Assembly (NCBI RefSeq): GCF_001426565.1 | Contig: NZ_LMFA01000026.1 | Coordinates: 278,971 to 342,970 of the forward strand | Reading direction: 5' to 3' | DNA: 64,000 bases | Origin: Rhizobium sp. Root482 | GTDB taxonomy: Bacteria; Pseudomonadota; Alphaproteobacteria; Rhizobiales; Rhizobiaceae | Part shown: piece after piece, positions 45,345 to 53,635 of the stretch | Layout: every line of letters starts with the position of its first letter | Numbering within the stretch: the stretch's first letter is position 1 | Program-made: the position numbers and the translations under genes | The notes under the pieces: generated by a model | Database searches by the model: none | What the model was told of the DNA's origin: nothing | The model's input: only the letters and a program-made list of their open reading frames with translations

Positions 45345-45589
45345 ACACCAAGGACAGGCCGGGATCGGCCGCAGGCAGCAACGAGATTCGCAAGGATGCA
45401 GCCGGGCAATTCGCCAAACCTGAACGGCACAGCGATAATAACGGCGTGGCGAGTGCCAAGCCAAGAGTCGTTACCGGCTCCGACGATGCCACGGCCAACA
45501 AGCGGCCGCCCGGCGAGAAGAAGACCGACAAGGACTGGGACGTGAACTACGAGCCACGGCAAGCAAAGGATGGAGAATTCCGGGGCTGA
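45341..45589 (+). CDS. Disordered small hydrophilic protein, 82 residues
   Basis: A lysine/aspartate-rich, aromatic-poor protein (MNTKDRPGSAAGSNEIRKDA start; EKKTDKDWDVNYEPRQ near the end), predicted to be unstructured. It overlaps the upstream 68-residue gene by four bases, and the two share composition but not obvious homology. No domain is recognisable. It converges on the isochorismatase-like gene 25 bp away. Confidence 0.65.
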   Translation: MNTKDRPGSAAGSNEIRKDAAGQFAKPERHSDNNGVASAKPRVVTGSDDATANKRPPGEKKTDKDWDVNYEPRQAKDGEFRG

Positions 45590-45614
45590 CCCGCTTTTGA
45601 CCGGCAGCTACCCC

Positions 45615-46199
45615 TTAGGTGGCGCTGGCCAAGAACGCCTCGGTCTCCATCACTTCCAATTGCACCGAAAAGCGGCTGCTCAAAAGATCAAGGGACGCGT
45701 CGTGCGTCTCGTCCGCACCGCTACAGACCGCATCCTTTAGCAAGATCGTCCGGTAGCCGAGATCGATGGCTCCGAGCACGGTCGCAAGAACGCAGACATC
45801 CGTCTCGCCGCCGCTGACGATCAGGGTCCTGACCTCTTCGCCGCTCAACGCCGCATGCAGGCGGCCGTCCAGCCAGGGCGAATAAGCCGTCTTGTCGAAG
45901 CAACGGGCCGGCGGAACATATGTCTTCAGTGCCGGCATGACGTCGGTCATTTCCCGCGGCATATGCTCGCCGGTCATCATCCACCATTTGCGGTAATAAT
46001 CACGCCACATGCCCGGCGCGTCATCCGCGTGGGCCGGCGGCATGAAACGAGTAAAAATCGTGCGCTCGGCAAAGCGGTCGACGACTTCACCGACCTGCGG
46101 CAGGACCGTATTCATCCAGGGAACGTGCCAGGGCGTGTCCTCGGCGAACATCCGTTGCATATCCACGCAGATATGGCGCCACTGGCCGGCGATCGGCAT
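45615..46199 (-). CDS. Isochorismatase-family cysteine hydrolase
   Basis: A 194-residue hydrolase with the D-K-C catalytic triad: D13 (CVDMQRMF), K103 (FDKTAYSPW) and C136 (GGETDVCVLAT) followed by the family's non-proline cis peptide region. Members hydrolyse isochorismate, nicotinamide or other amides; the tryptophan-rich MWRDYYRKWWMMTGE stretch is unusual and might shape a bulky-substrate pocket. It lies 29 bp after the stress-promoted 106-residue gene, same strand, so probably shares its transcript. Confidence 0.88.
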   Translation of the reverse strand: MPIAGQWRHICVDMQRMFAEDTPWHVPWMNTVLPQVGEVVDRFAERTIFTRFMPPAHADDAPGMWRDYYRKWWMMTGEHMPREMTDVMPALKTYVPPARCFDKTAYSPWLDGRLHAALSGEEVRTLIVSGGETDVCVLATVLGAIDLGYRTILLKDAVCSGADETHDASLDLLSSRFSVQLEVMETEAFLASAT

Positions 46200-46228
46200 G
46201 CTTGAACTCCCGTTCGGATCACAGAGGA

Positions 46229-46549
46229 TCAGCGCGTCAGGCCGAAAAGAAAGGCTGCGATCGCCACCCCTGCCGCAAGCGAGAGGCCATGCGTCTCCAA
46301 CCTGTCACCGGCGCGTCGGGCGACCTCGCCGGAGGCGAATTTCGCCGATCCCATAGCCAGTTCCGAAACGGATTCGCCAAGCCGTCCGGCTTCGCGGCGC
46401 AGGGCTGCGGCCTGCTCCTCAGCAGTTGGCGTAACCATATCGTCGGCTTGCGGATCGTTCACGCTCCGTGCCAGCACTTCGTCGACCAGCGGCGTATCCT
46501 CGCTGCTGATCGTACCGAGGGGAACGGGTCTTCCAATATCTCTGTCCAT
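46229..46549 (-). CDS. Membrane-anchored small protein (DUF883-like), 106 residues
   Basis: An acidic N-terminal region (SSEDTPLVDEVLARSVNDPQ), a helical middle (EEQAAALRREAGRLGESVSEL) and one C-terminal membrane helix (LSLAAGVAIAAFLFGL). The plan resembles ElaB/DUF883 anchored proteins, like the gene at 20183, though sequence identity is not obvious. A perfect EcfG-type promoter stands 26 bp upstream. Confidence 0.75.
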   Translation of the reverse strand: MDRDIGRPVPLGTISSEDTPLVDEVLARSVNDPQADDMVTPTAEEQAAALRREAGRLGESVSELAMGSAKFASGEVARRAGDRLETHGLSLAAGVAIAAFLFGLTR

Positions 46550-46574
46550 GATCGCCTCTCCATTCAGAACTGGA

Positions 46575-46599
46575 AACGGCGACCACTTGCTAAAGTTCC
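46575..46599 (-). promoter_or_regulatory. EcfG-type stress promoter for the 106-residue protein
   Basis: Read on the minus strand, GGAAC (46599-46595), sixteen bases, then CGTT (46578-46575): a perfect consensus site. Confidence 0.75.
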
Positions 46600-46655
46600 T
46601 TTACCCGCGACGAAGAACGGCCCAGAAGCGCGCAGCGCCCGTGCCGGCGCGACGC

Positions 46656-47123
46656 TCAGTCGTCGTCGCGTTCCTCGCGCTGCAGCAATATGATGACCTT
46701 TTCCATGGCCTCGGCCATCTGCATGCACTGTTCCAGCGGCGTCGCCGAAAGGGTGCGCTCGATCAGGGCGGTCTGGATCGCCATGGCTTCCTCGGTCGTC
46801 GCCCGGCCGATCTCGGTCAGGTGCAGGCGTAGCACCCGCTTGTCCTTTTGGTCACCCCGCCGTTCGATCAGCCCGCGCTTTTCCATCTGCGGCAGAAGCA
46901 TGCTCATATTCGAGCGGCCGACGAGAAGCTTGCGGGCCAGTTCCTGCTGGGAAATACCGTCAGTACGATAGAGATTGATCAGGATATCGAGATGCGGCGG
47001 CTTGATCTTGAGATCGGCCAGCGCCCGCGTCATGGCCTGCTGCATCATCTGGCAGGCCCGGCCGACGGCGATCCAGCTGCGAAAACGCGGATGATCCCAG
47101 GGAAGGGATTGATTTTTGTTCAT
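46656..47123 (-). CDS. MarR-family regulator
   Basis: A 155-residue winged-helix protein with the MarR core (LDILINLYRTDGISQQELARKL, recognition helix VGRSNMSMLLPQMEKRGLIERR, wing GDQKDKRVLRLHLTEIG). MarR proteins are dimeric repressors released by small aromatic or oxidant ligands. It diverges from an alpha/beta hydrolase gene over 46 bp containing a TGTTCA/TGAACA dyad, so it probably controls both. Confidence 0.9.
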   Translation of the reverse strand: MNKNQSLPWDHPRFRSWIAVGRACQMMQQAMTRALADLKIKPPHLDILINLYRTDGISQQELARKLLVGRSNMSMLLPQMEKRGLIERRGDQKDKRVLRLHLTEIGRATTEEAMAIQTALIERTLSATPLEQCMQMAEAMEKVIILLQREERDDD

Positions 47124-47136
47124 GCTTGTACTTTAT

Positions 47137-47152
47137 TGTTCATAGTTGAACA
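47137..47152. promoter_or_regulatory. Candidate MarR operator
   Basis: TGTTCA (47137-47142), spacer TAGT, TGAACA (47147-47152) is a perfect inverted repeat in the short divergent region. A TGTTCA half-site recurs at 47117-47122 over the MarR start codon. Confidence 0.7.
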
Positions 47153-47169
47153 TTCTCGGGAGTTTCACT

Positions 47170-48075
47170 ATGCCATCCTTTGCGCTCAAGGTCACCCGCT
47201 CCGCCTTGTCGCTGATCGCCGCAGTCTCGCCGAAACTGGCAGGCCGGCTGGCCTTTGCGCTGTTCTGCAGGACGCCGCCGCGCAAGCCCAAGGGCGAAAA
47301 GGCGCGCGCGGTGCATTCGGCCGGCGAAACATATCTGGCCACGGCCGAAAAAATCTCGCTTTCGATCAGCAATGGCATGGCGATGACGTACCGGTTCAAT
47401 GGGGGCGGTAGAAGCAATGGCCGGCGTTATCTCGTCGTCCATGGCTGGGGCTCCGGCATTGCCTATATCTCGCAGTTGGTGCGGGGATTGGCCGAAACCG
47501 GCGCCGAAGTCGTCGCGCTCGATCTTCCGGGCCATGGCCGCTCCTCCGGGCGCTCTCTCAATATCCGCATGGCGGTGGAGGCGATTGCCGCGGCCGAGCG
47601 GCAATTCGGGCCCTTCGACGCGGCAATCGGCCATTCCTTCGGCGGCGCCAGCCTGATGATCGCCGCCGGCGGCGTGCTCGCCTGCGTCCCGCCTGTCATG
47701 CCGAAAAGGCTGGTGCTGATCAGTGCGCCCAGTGAAATGACCTGGCTGTTCAAGGGTTATGGCAAGATGATGCGACTATCGCCCGGCGTCGAAGAGCGAC
47801 TGGAACTGGAGGCTCTGGCAGCCACCGGCAAGCGCCCTCGGGATTTCGATGCGATACGAGTGCTCGGCGCCTATCAACGCCCGGTTCTCGTGCTCCATGC
47901 CGAAGACGACAAGGAGGTCAGCGCCAGCCATGCGCGCCGCTATGCTAGCGGCGGCCGGCATGTGACGCTGGAATGGGCAAACGGCCTCGGCCACCGACGG
48001 ATCGTCAGCGCGCCGCAGACCATCGCGCGCATCATCGGCTTCGTGGCCGACAGCGAACGGACGCTGGCCGCCTGA
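47170..48075 (+). CDS. Alpha/beta hydrolase
   Basis: A 301-residue serine hydrolase: nucleophile S156 in GHSFGG, HGWGSG forming the oxyanion region at residues 91-96, acid in LHAEDDKEVS and histidine in GLGHRRIV, so the triad is complete. An N-terminal hydrophobic stretch (residues 10-33) may associate with the membrane. Substrate unknown; MarR-linked hydrolases often act on esters or lipids. The ATG at 47170 is preceded by GGGAG. Confidence 0.85.
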   Translation: MPSFALKVTRSALSLIAAVSPKLAGRLAFALFCRTPPRKPKGEKARAVHSAGETYLATAEKISLSISNGMAMTYRFNGGGRSNGRRYLVVHGWGSGIAYISQLVRGLAETGAEVVALDLPGHGRSSGRSLNIRMAVEAIAAAERQFGPFDAAIGHSFGGASLMIAAGGVLACVPPVMPKRLVLISAPSEMTWLFKGYGKMMRLSPGVEERLELEALAATGKRPRDFDAIRVLGAYQRPVLVLHAEDDKEVSASHARRYASGGRHVTLEWANGLGHRRIVSAPQTIARIIGFVADSERTLAA

Positions 48076-48141
48076 CTGTGAAGACGGCCCGCTGCTCTTT
48101 ACGAGGCGGCGGCTCTGCGAATACGAACACAAGCCGCATCC

Positions 48142-49353
48142 CTACCGCTTCAGGATCGCCGAAAACCGGGGGTCGAAGGTTCGGCTAATCGGCTCGGCGG
48201 CCGCACCTATCGCGACCGCCCATGGATCGGTGAAGCCCAGTTGCAGGCGCGGCAGGGTCCGGGTCCGCCGCTCGGCGATCGAAGGCAGGAGCGGATGGAT
48301 CGCCTCGATCAGCCGGCGCGCCAGCCCTGCGGGCATGCCGCCGCAGAGGATGACCATCTGCGGATCGAAGATGTTTTCCAGCAACTGCACGGCATATCTG
48401 AGTTCGAAGGCGGTATTGGCCAGCCAACCGGCCATCGCCGCGCCCGTTCCGGCCGCTGCCTCATCGATATGCCGGTAGAGGTCCGGATCGGCGGGATCGA
48501 GGCCCAGCACCTTGCAGAGCGAGGCAATCGAGGCCCGATGCTCCAGCGGCGCCCTTCGTTCCGACGCAGCACCAAGCGGCTGGCTGAGGATCATTCCAAT
48601 CTCCCCGGCATTGCCGTGCGCGCCGCGATAGAGCTCGCCATTGAGGATCAACCCCGCCCCAAGCCCGTAGCCGAGATAGAGGCAGATCACCTGGTCCAGC
48701 CCGTGCGCGGCGCCGACCATCCGCTCGGCCGTCGCGGCAGCGGCGGCATCGTTCTGGAGGGCGACATCGAGCCCGGTGCCGGTCGCCAGCGTCTCGAGCA
48801 GCGGATAGTTCTGCCAGGCTGTCATCATCCAGGGATCGTCGGGATCGGCATCGACGCCAAAGGGGCCGGGCATTGCCGCGCCGAGGCCGACCAGACGCCG
48901 CTCCGATTGCGGCGCAACGGCCGCGAGCTTGCGGCGCGTCGCTTCGATCAGGTCGAGAATGGTCTTCACGCCGTTTGCCGGCCCGCCCGCCGGCAGGTTC
49001 GCCTCGCCCCGCACCAGCTCGGCACCAGTAAGGTCCACCGCGATCGCCCGCGTCACATGCCGGTCGATCTGCAGTCCGATGGCAAAGGCACCTTCGGGGA
49101 CGAGCCGATAGGGCGTCGAAGGCTGCCCCCGCCCCTTGCGCACGGCTGCAAGCGAGACCACCAGCCCGTCGCGCTCCAATTCCTCGATGATGTTGGAAAC
49201 CGTCTGCTTGGTGAGCGTCGTCGCCCGCGCCAGGTCGGCGCGCGACAATTGCCCGTTCATCCTCAGCGCATCGATCATGACACGGCGGTTATGGGCGCTC
49301 GTGCCTTCCTGGTTGGTGCCGCTCTTGGCGCGGATAGGCTTGATGTCGTTCAT
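48142..49353 (-). CDS. ROK-family transcriptional regulator of the adjacent sugar operon
   Basis: A 403-residue regulator: N-terminal winged helix (residues 20-75; SRADLARATTLTKQTVSNIIEELERDGL) and a ROK sugar-kinase-like domain with VGLGAAMPGPFGVD, an NDAAAAATAERMVG active-site segment and HGNAGEIG. The usual CXCGXXGC zinc cluster is not visible, in line with a sensor not a kinase. It faces the ABC operon and carries an AAGGGGAA Shine-Dalgarno. Likely a repressor that is relieved by the imported sugar or its phosphate. Confidence 0.9.
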   Translation of the reverse strand: MNDIKPIRAKSGTNQEGTSAHNRRVMIDALRMNGQLSRADLARATTLTKQTVSNIIEELERDGLVVSLAAVRKGRGQPSTPYRLVPEGAFAIGLQIDRHVTRAIAVDLTGAELVRGEANLPAGGPANGVKTILDLIEATRRKLAAVAPQSERRLVGLGAAMPGPFGVDADPDDPWMMTAWQNYPLLETLATGTGLDVALQNDAAAAATAERMVGAAHGLDQVICLYLGYGLGAGLILNGELYRGAHGNAGEIGMILSQPLGAASERRAPLEHRASIASLCKVLGLDPADPDLYRHIDEAAAGTGAAMAGWLANTAFELRYAVQLLENIFDPQMVILCGGMPAGLARRLIEAIHPLLPSIAERRTRTLPRLQLGFTDPWAVAIGAAAEPISRTFDPRFSAILKR

Positions 49354-49394
49354 CCGAAATTCCCCTTGACACATCTAGCATATTCGATGACAAA

Positions 49395-49415
49395 TAAGTC
49401 AAGACAATTGACTTA
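49395..49415. promoter_or_regulatory. Candidate ROK-regulator operator
   Basis: TAAGTCAA (49395-49402) and TTGACTTA (49408-49415) form a perfect eight-base inverted repeat around GACAA, 42 bp before the regulator gene. TTGACT within the arms could serve as -35 in either direction, which would place the operator over both promoters. Confidence 0.7.
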
Positions 49416-49548
49416 ATAAAAGGCCGGAGAGCCTTGGGAACGGAAACGCTCTGAGCGATCTGTCGACAGCCGCCCCTCGTGGCGGATTTTCGCGTCCGGC
49501 GAACCTTTCACGGGGTGCGGCGGAGTTTCGAGTTATCAGGAGGAAGTT

Positions 49549-50787
49549 ATGGTGAAATCGACCCGCAACGCGCTGCTTGGCGCAACCTTCATGGCGGCAT
49601 CCCTTACAGGCCACGCCCATGCGGAAACCACGCTGAATGCGCTTTTCATGGCGCAGGCCGCCTATAGCGAGGACAATGTCCGCGCCATGACGGACGCCTT
49701 CACGAAGGCCAATCCGGACGTGAAGGTCAATCTTGAATTCGTTCCCTATGAAGGCCTGCACGACAAGACCGTGCTGGCGCAAGGCTCCGGCGGCGGCTAT
49801 GACGTGGTCCTCTACGACGTCATCTGGCCGGCCGAATATGCCGCCAACAATGTGCTGGTCGACGTTACCGACCGCATTTCCGAAGAGATGAAGAGTGGTG
49901 TCCTGCCGGGCGCCTGGACGACGGTCGAATATGACGGCAAGCGCTATGGCATGCCCTGGATCCTCGACACGAAATATCTGTTCTACAACAAGGAAATCCT
50001 CGAAAAGGCTGGCATCAAGGCACCTCCGACGACCTGGGACGAGCTTGCCGAACAAGCAAAGATCATCAAGGACAAGGGTCTTCTGGCAACGCCGGTCGCC
50101 TGGAGCTGGTCGCAGGCGGAAGCGGCGATCTGCGACTATACAACGCTGGTCAGCGCCTATGGCGGTAAATTCATCGAGGACGGCAAGCCGGCCTTCACCA
50201 CCGGCGGCGGTCTCGACGCGCTGAAATACATGGTGGACAGCTATAATTCGGGCACCACCAACCCGAATTCGAAGGAATTCCTCGAAGAGGATGTGCGCAA
50301 GGTCTTCCAGAACGGCGAAGCCGCCTTCGCACTCAACTGGACCTATATGTACAATCTCGCCAACGACCCCAAGGAAAGCAAGGTTGCCGGCAAGGTCGGC
50401 GTCGTGCCGGCACCGGGCGTCTCGGGCAAGAGCGAGCGTTCCGCCGTCAACGGCTCGATGGGCCTCGGCATTACCTCGACCAGCAAGCATCCGGACGAAG
50501 CCTGGAATTACATCGTCCACATGACCTCGCAGGCGACGCAGAACGAATATGCCAAGCTCAGCCTGCCGATCTGGGCCTCCTCCTACGAGGACCCGGCGGT
50601 GACCAAGGGACAGGAAGAACTGATCGGCGCCGCCAAGCTCGGCCTCGCCGCCATGTATCCGCGCCCGACCACGCCGAAATACCAGGAGCTTTCGACCGCC
50701 CTGCAACAGGCGATCCAGGAAGCGCTTCTCGGCCAGTCCTCGCCGGAAGACGCATTGAAGAGCGCCGCCGACAATAGCGGCCTCTGA
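49549..50787 (+). CDS. ABC sugar transporter, periplasmic binding protein
   Basis: A 412-residue family-1 solute-binding protein with a signal peptide ending ...SLTGHAHA-E (cleavage about residue 25) and the carbohydrate-binding fold (QGSGGGYDVVLYDVIWPAEYA, GMPWILDTKYLFYNKEILEKAG, FQNGEAAFALNWTYMYN). An AGGAGG Shine-Dalgarno precedes the ATG. It captures a sugar in the periplasm for the permeases downstream; ligand unknown. First gene of the six-gene operon opposite the ROK regulator. Confidence 0.92.
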   Translation: MVKSTRNALLGATFMAASLTGHAHAETTLNALFMAQAAYSEDNVRAMTDAFTKANPDVKVNLEFVPYEGLHDKTVLAQGSGGGYDVVLYDVIWPAEYAANNVLVDVTDRISEEMKSGVLPGAWTTVEYDGKRYGMPWILDTKYLFYNKEILEKAGIKAPPTTWDELAEQAKIIKDKGLLATPVAWSWSQAEAAICDYTTLVSAYGGKFIEDGKPAFTTGGGLDALKYMVDSYNSGTTNPNSKEFLEEDVRKVFQNGEAAFALNWTYMYNLANDPKESKVAGKVGVVPAPGVSGKSERSAVNGSMGLGITSTSKHPDEAWNYIVHMTSQATQNEYAKLSLPIWASSYEDPAVTKGQEELIGAAKLGLAAMYPRPTTPKYQELSTALQQAIQEALLGQSSPEDALKSAADNSGL

Positions 50788-50883
50788 CGACAGGCCAGCT
50801 CTCCCGGGCGGTCAGCCGCCCGGGTTTTCGAGAGGCCATTCTTTCAGACAGTACCGGCTTGAAAGAGCCGAAGAGGTTCTCCC

Positions 50884-51765
50884 ATGTCCGGCACCTGGAT
50901 TACGACGCGCGCCTGGCTGCTGATGCTACCGCTCCTCGCCGTAATGATCGCCGTTATCGGCTGGCCGCTCGCCGATACGGTGAGACTGTCCTTTACCGAC
51001 GCCAGGCTCGTCGGCACGGAAGGCAGCTTCGTCGGGGTCGAGAATTACGCAAAAATGCTCGGCAACAGCAATTTCCTGCGCGCATTGGTCACCACCACCT
51101 GGTTTGCCGTCGTCTCCGTCTTCGCCGAAATGGTGATCGGGGTCCTGGCGGCCCTGCTGCTCAACCAGCAATTTCGTGGTCGCACCCTGCTGCGGGCCCT
51201 GATGATCCTTCCCTGGGCACTGCCGACCGTCGTCAATGCGACCCTGTGGCGGTTGATCTACAATCCCGAATATGGCGCCCTCAACGCAGCCCTGACGCAG
51301 ATCGGCCTGCTCGACGGCTATCGCTCCTGGCTTGGCGAACCCGGCTCGGCCTTGACCGCGCTGATCGTCGCCGACTGCTGGAAAAATTTTCCCCTGGTGG
51401 CGCTGATCGCGCTCGCGGCGCTGCAGGCGGTGCCGCGCGATATCACCGCCGCCTCGCTCGTCGATGGCGCCGGCCCGTTCAACAGGTTCCGTTTCGTGAT
51501 CATGCCCTATCTCGCCGGCCCGCTGCTGGTGGCGCTGGTGCTGCGCACCATCGAAGCCTTCAAGGTCTTCGACATTATCTGGGTGATGACCCGCGGCGGA
51601 CCGGCCAACAGCACCCGCACACTTTCCATCCTCGTCTATCAGGAGGCCTTCTCCTTCCAGCGAGCGGGGTCCGGCGCCTCGCTGGCGCTGATCGTCACAC
51701 TGCTGGTCACGGTTCTCGCCGTCGCCTATGCGGCGCTGGTGCGCAAGGCTGCGGGAGCGACATGA
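50884..51765 (+). CDS. ABC sugar transporter permease (MalF/UgpA type)
   Basis: A 293-residue integral membrane protein with six transmembrane segments and the EAA coupling loop DITAASLVDGAGPFNRFRFVIMP at about residues 192-214. The stop overlaps the next permease start as ATGA. It forms the channel with the second permease. Confidence 0.92.
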   Translation: MSGTWITTRAWLLMLPLLAVMIAVIGWPLADTVRLSFTDARLVGTEGSFVGVENYAKMLGNSNFLRALVTTTWFAVVSVFAEMVIGVLAALLLNQQFRGRTLLRALMILPWALPTVVNATLWRLIYNPEYGALNAALTQIGLLDGYRSWLGEPGSALTALIVADCWKNFPLVALIALAALQAVPRDITAASLVDGAGPFNRFRFVIMPYLAGPLLVALVLRTIEAFKVFDIIWVMTRGGPANSTRTLSILVYQEAFSFQRAGSGASLALIVTLLVTVLAVAYAALVRKAAGAT

Positions 51766-52610
51766 TGGAACGGCAGAGCCGCCTTTTCTCCCTCTTCATC
51801 CATGCCTGCGCGCTGCTGCTCGCGGTGGTGATCCTCGCCCCGGTATTGTGGCTGTTCGTCATGAGTATCTCCTCCCCCGCCGATCTCTCCGCAAAACCGC
51901 TCAACTGGTGGCCGGACGAGATCGACCTGTCGCGCTATGCCGAGCTGCTCTCGACCGCGCAGAACAGTGCCGGCGCCGCCTTCGTCGCATCGCTGTTCAA
52001 CAGCCTTACGGTCGCCGGTCTGGCAACGGTCGCCGCCATCGCCGTCGCCATCCCCTCGGCCTGGGCGGTATCGCGCACGCCCTCGGTGTCCTGGTCGCTC
52101 TATGCCGTGATCGCCACCTACATGCTGCCGCCGGTGGCGCTTGCCGTGCCGCTCTATATGGGCCTTGCCCATCTCGGGCTGCTCAACAATGTCTTCGGGC
52201 TGGCTCTGGTCTACCTGACCATCCTCGCGCCCTTCACCACCTGGCTGCTGAAATCAGGCTTCGATTCCATCCCAAGGGAAATCGAAAGCGCCGCGATGAT
52301 CGACGGCGCCCGGCTCGACCAGATCCTCCGGCTGATCACCCTGCCGCTGGCGGCGCCGGTGATGGCGACCTCGGCACTGTTTGCCTTCCTGCTTGCCTGG
52401 GACGAATTCTTCTATGCGCTGCTGTTTACCTCCGACCAGCGGGCCAAGACCCTCACCGTCGCCATCGCGGATCTCGCCGGCGGCCGTGTTTCCGACTATG
52501 GACTGATCGCCACCGCCGGTGTGCTTGCCGCCCTGCCACCGGTGCTGATCGGTCTCATCATGCAGAAGGCCCTGATTTCGGGACTGACCAGTGGCGGCGT
52601 CAAGGGATGA
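51762..52610 (+). CDS. ABC sugar transporter permease (MalG/UgpE type)
   Basis: A 282-residue membrane protein with six transmembrane segments and the EAA loop IESAAMIDGARLDQILRLITLP. The characteristic YMLPPVALAVPLYMG and FAFLLAWDEFFYALLF segments of the MalG group are present. Start chosen at the ATGA overlap with the first permease; 51765 is equivalent. It ends in an overlap with the SIS gene. Confidence 0.92.
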   Translation: MMERQSRLFSLFIHACALLLAVVILAPVLWLFVMSISSPADLSAKPLNWWPDEIDLSRYAELLSTAQNSAGAAFVASLFNSLTVAGLATVAAIAVAIPSAWAVSRTPSVSWSLYAVIATYMLPPVALAVPLYMGLAHLGLLNNVFGLALVYLTILAPFTTWLLKSGFDSIPREIESAAMIDGARLDQILRLITLPLAAPVMATSALFAFLLAWDEFFYALLFTSDQRAKTLTVAIADLAGGRVSDYGLIATAGVLAALPPVLIGLIMQKALISGLTSGGVKG

Positions 52611-52612
52611 GC

Positions 52613-53632
52613 ATGACCAATTCGCTAAACCGCCCGGCCGGGCTTGTCGCCATCGATCGCGAAATGGCCCGCCAGCACGCCGATGCCATTGCCTCGTTTC
52701 ATGGGGCAACCGACCTTGCCGAGCGGATCGCTTTTTCGCTGAGAACCACAGGCCGGCTGCTTCTTCTCGGCATGGGCGGCTCGCATGCCGTCGGCCGCGC
52801 CGTTGAACCGCTCTATCGCGCGCTCGGCATCGAGGCGGTGGCGCTGCCGCTTTCCGAGCAACTCGGCCAGCCGCTGCCGCTTGCCGGACGCACCATTCTC
52901 GTGACCTCCCAATCGGGCGAAAGCGCCGAGGTGCTGCGCTGGTTTGCCGAAGCCACGGAGCCGCGCGGCGATGTCTTCGGACTGACGCTTGAGGAAGGCT
53001 CCTTCCTGGCTAAAAGCACGCCGTCCCTGATCGGCGCCGGCGGCACCGAGCAGGCTTTTGCCGCCACCCGCAGCCTGACGATCAGCTTTGCGCTGCATCT
53101 GGCCGTCCTTTCGGCGCTCGGCGTTGATGCGGCGCCGGCGCTTGCCGCCCTTCAGGAGCCGGAGACGCCCTTCTTCGAGCCGGCGCTTGCGGCTCTTGAG
53201 GGCGTGACGGCGGTGGTGACCTCCGGACGGCGCCTGCAGGGCCTTGCCGAGGCGATCGCGCTAGGACTGACCGAATTGTCGCGACTGCCCTGCTTTTCGC
53301 TGGAAGGCGGCCAATTGCGGCATGGGCCGATGGAAATGCTGGGGCCGCAACTCGGCGTCGTCCTGTTTCGGGCCGCCGATCCCACCTCGGAACTGGTTGC
53401 ACTGATGGCGGCCTCCGCCGCGAAGGCCGGCTCGCCGGTCGTCGTCTTCGATGCCTCCGGGGAACCGCCTGTCGAGGGTGTCACGACCATCGCCTTCAAG
53501 CCTGCCACCGGCATGGCGGCGATCCTTGCCATGCTGCCCGTGGCGCAGGCTTTCATGGTTGCCTTTGCCGAGGCCCGCGTTGCTGACGCAGGCACGCCGG
53601 TCCGCTCCAGCAAAATCACCCGGAGCGAGTAG
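52613..53632 (+). CDS. SIS-domain sugar-phosphate isomerase/deglycase (FrlB/AgaS/NagB-II-like)
   Basis: About 339 residues with two SIS domains as in the isomerase half of GlmS. The first has LLLGMGGSHAVGRAVEPLYR and the phosphate-binding VTSQSGESAEVL; the second has VTSGRRLQGLAEAIALGLTELSR and LEGGQLRHGPMEML. There is no N-terminal glutaminase domain, so it is not GlmS. Such stand-alone forms deaminate glucosamine-6-phosphate (NagB-II), act on galactosamine-6-phosphate (AgaS) or split fructosamine-6-phosphates (FrlB). AAGGG fits the ATG at 52613; 52607 overlaps the permease stop and is an alternative. A PfkB kinase follows by three bases, as in frl and related operons. Confidence 0.88.
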   Translation: MTNSLNRPAGLVAIDREMARQHADAIASFHGATDLAERIAFSLRTTGRLLLLGMGGSHAVGRAVEPLYRALGIEAVALPLSEQLGQPLPLAGRTILVTSQSGESAEVLRWFAEATEPRGDVFGLTLEEGSFLAKSTPSLIGAGGTEQAFAATRSLTISFALHLAVLSALGVDAAPALAALQEPETPFFEPALAALEGVTAVVTSGRRLQGLAEAIALGLTELSRLPCFSLEGGQLRHGPMEMLGPQLGVVLFRAADPTSELVALMAASAAKAGSPVVVFDASGEPPVEGVTTIAFKPATGMAAILAMLPVAQAFMVAFAEARVADAGTPVRSSKITRSE

Positions 53633-53635
53633 AGC

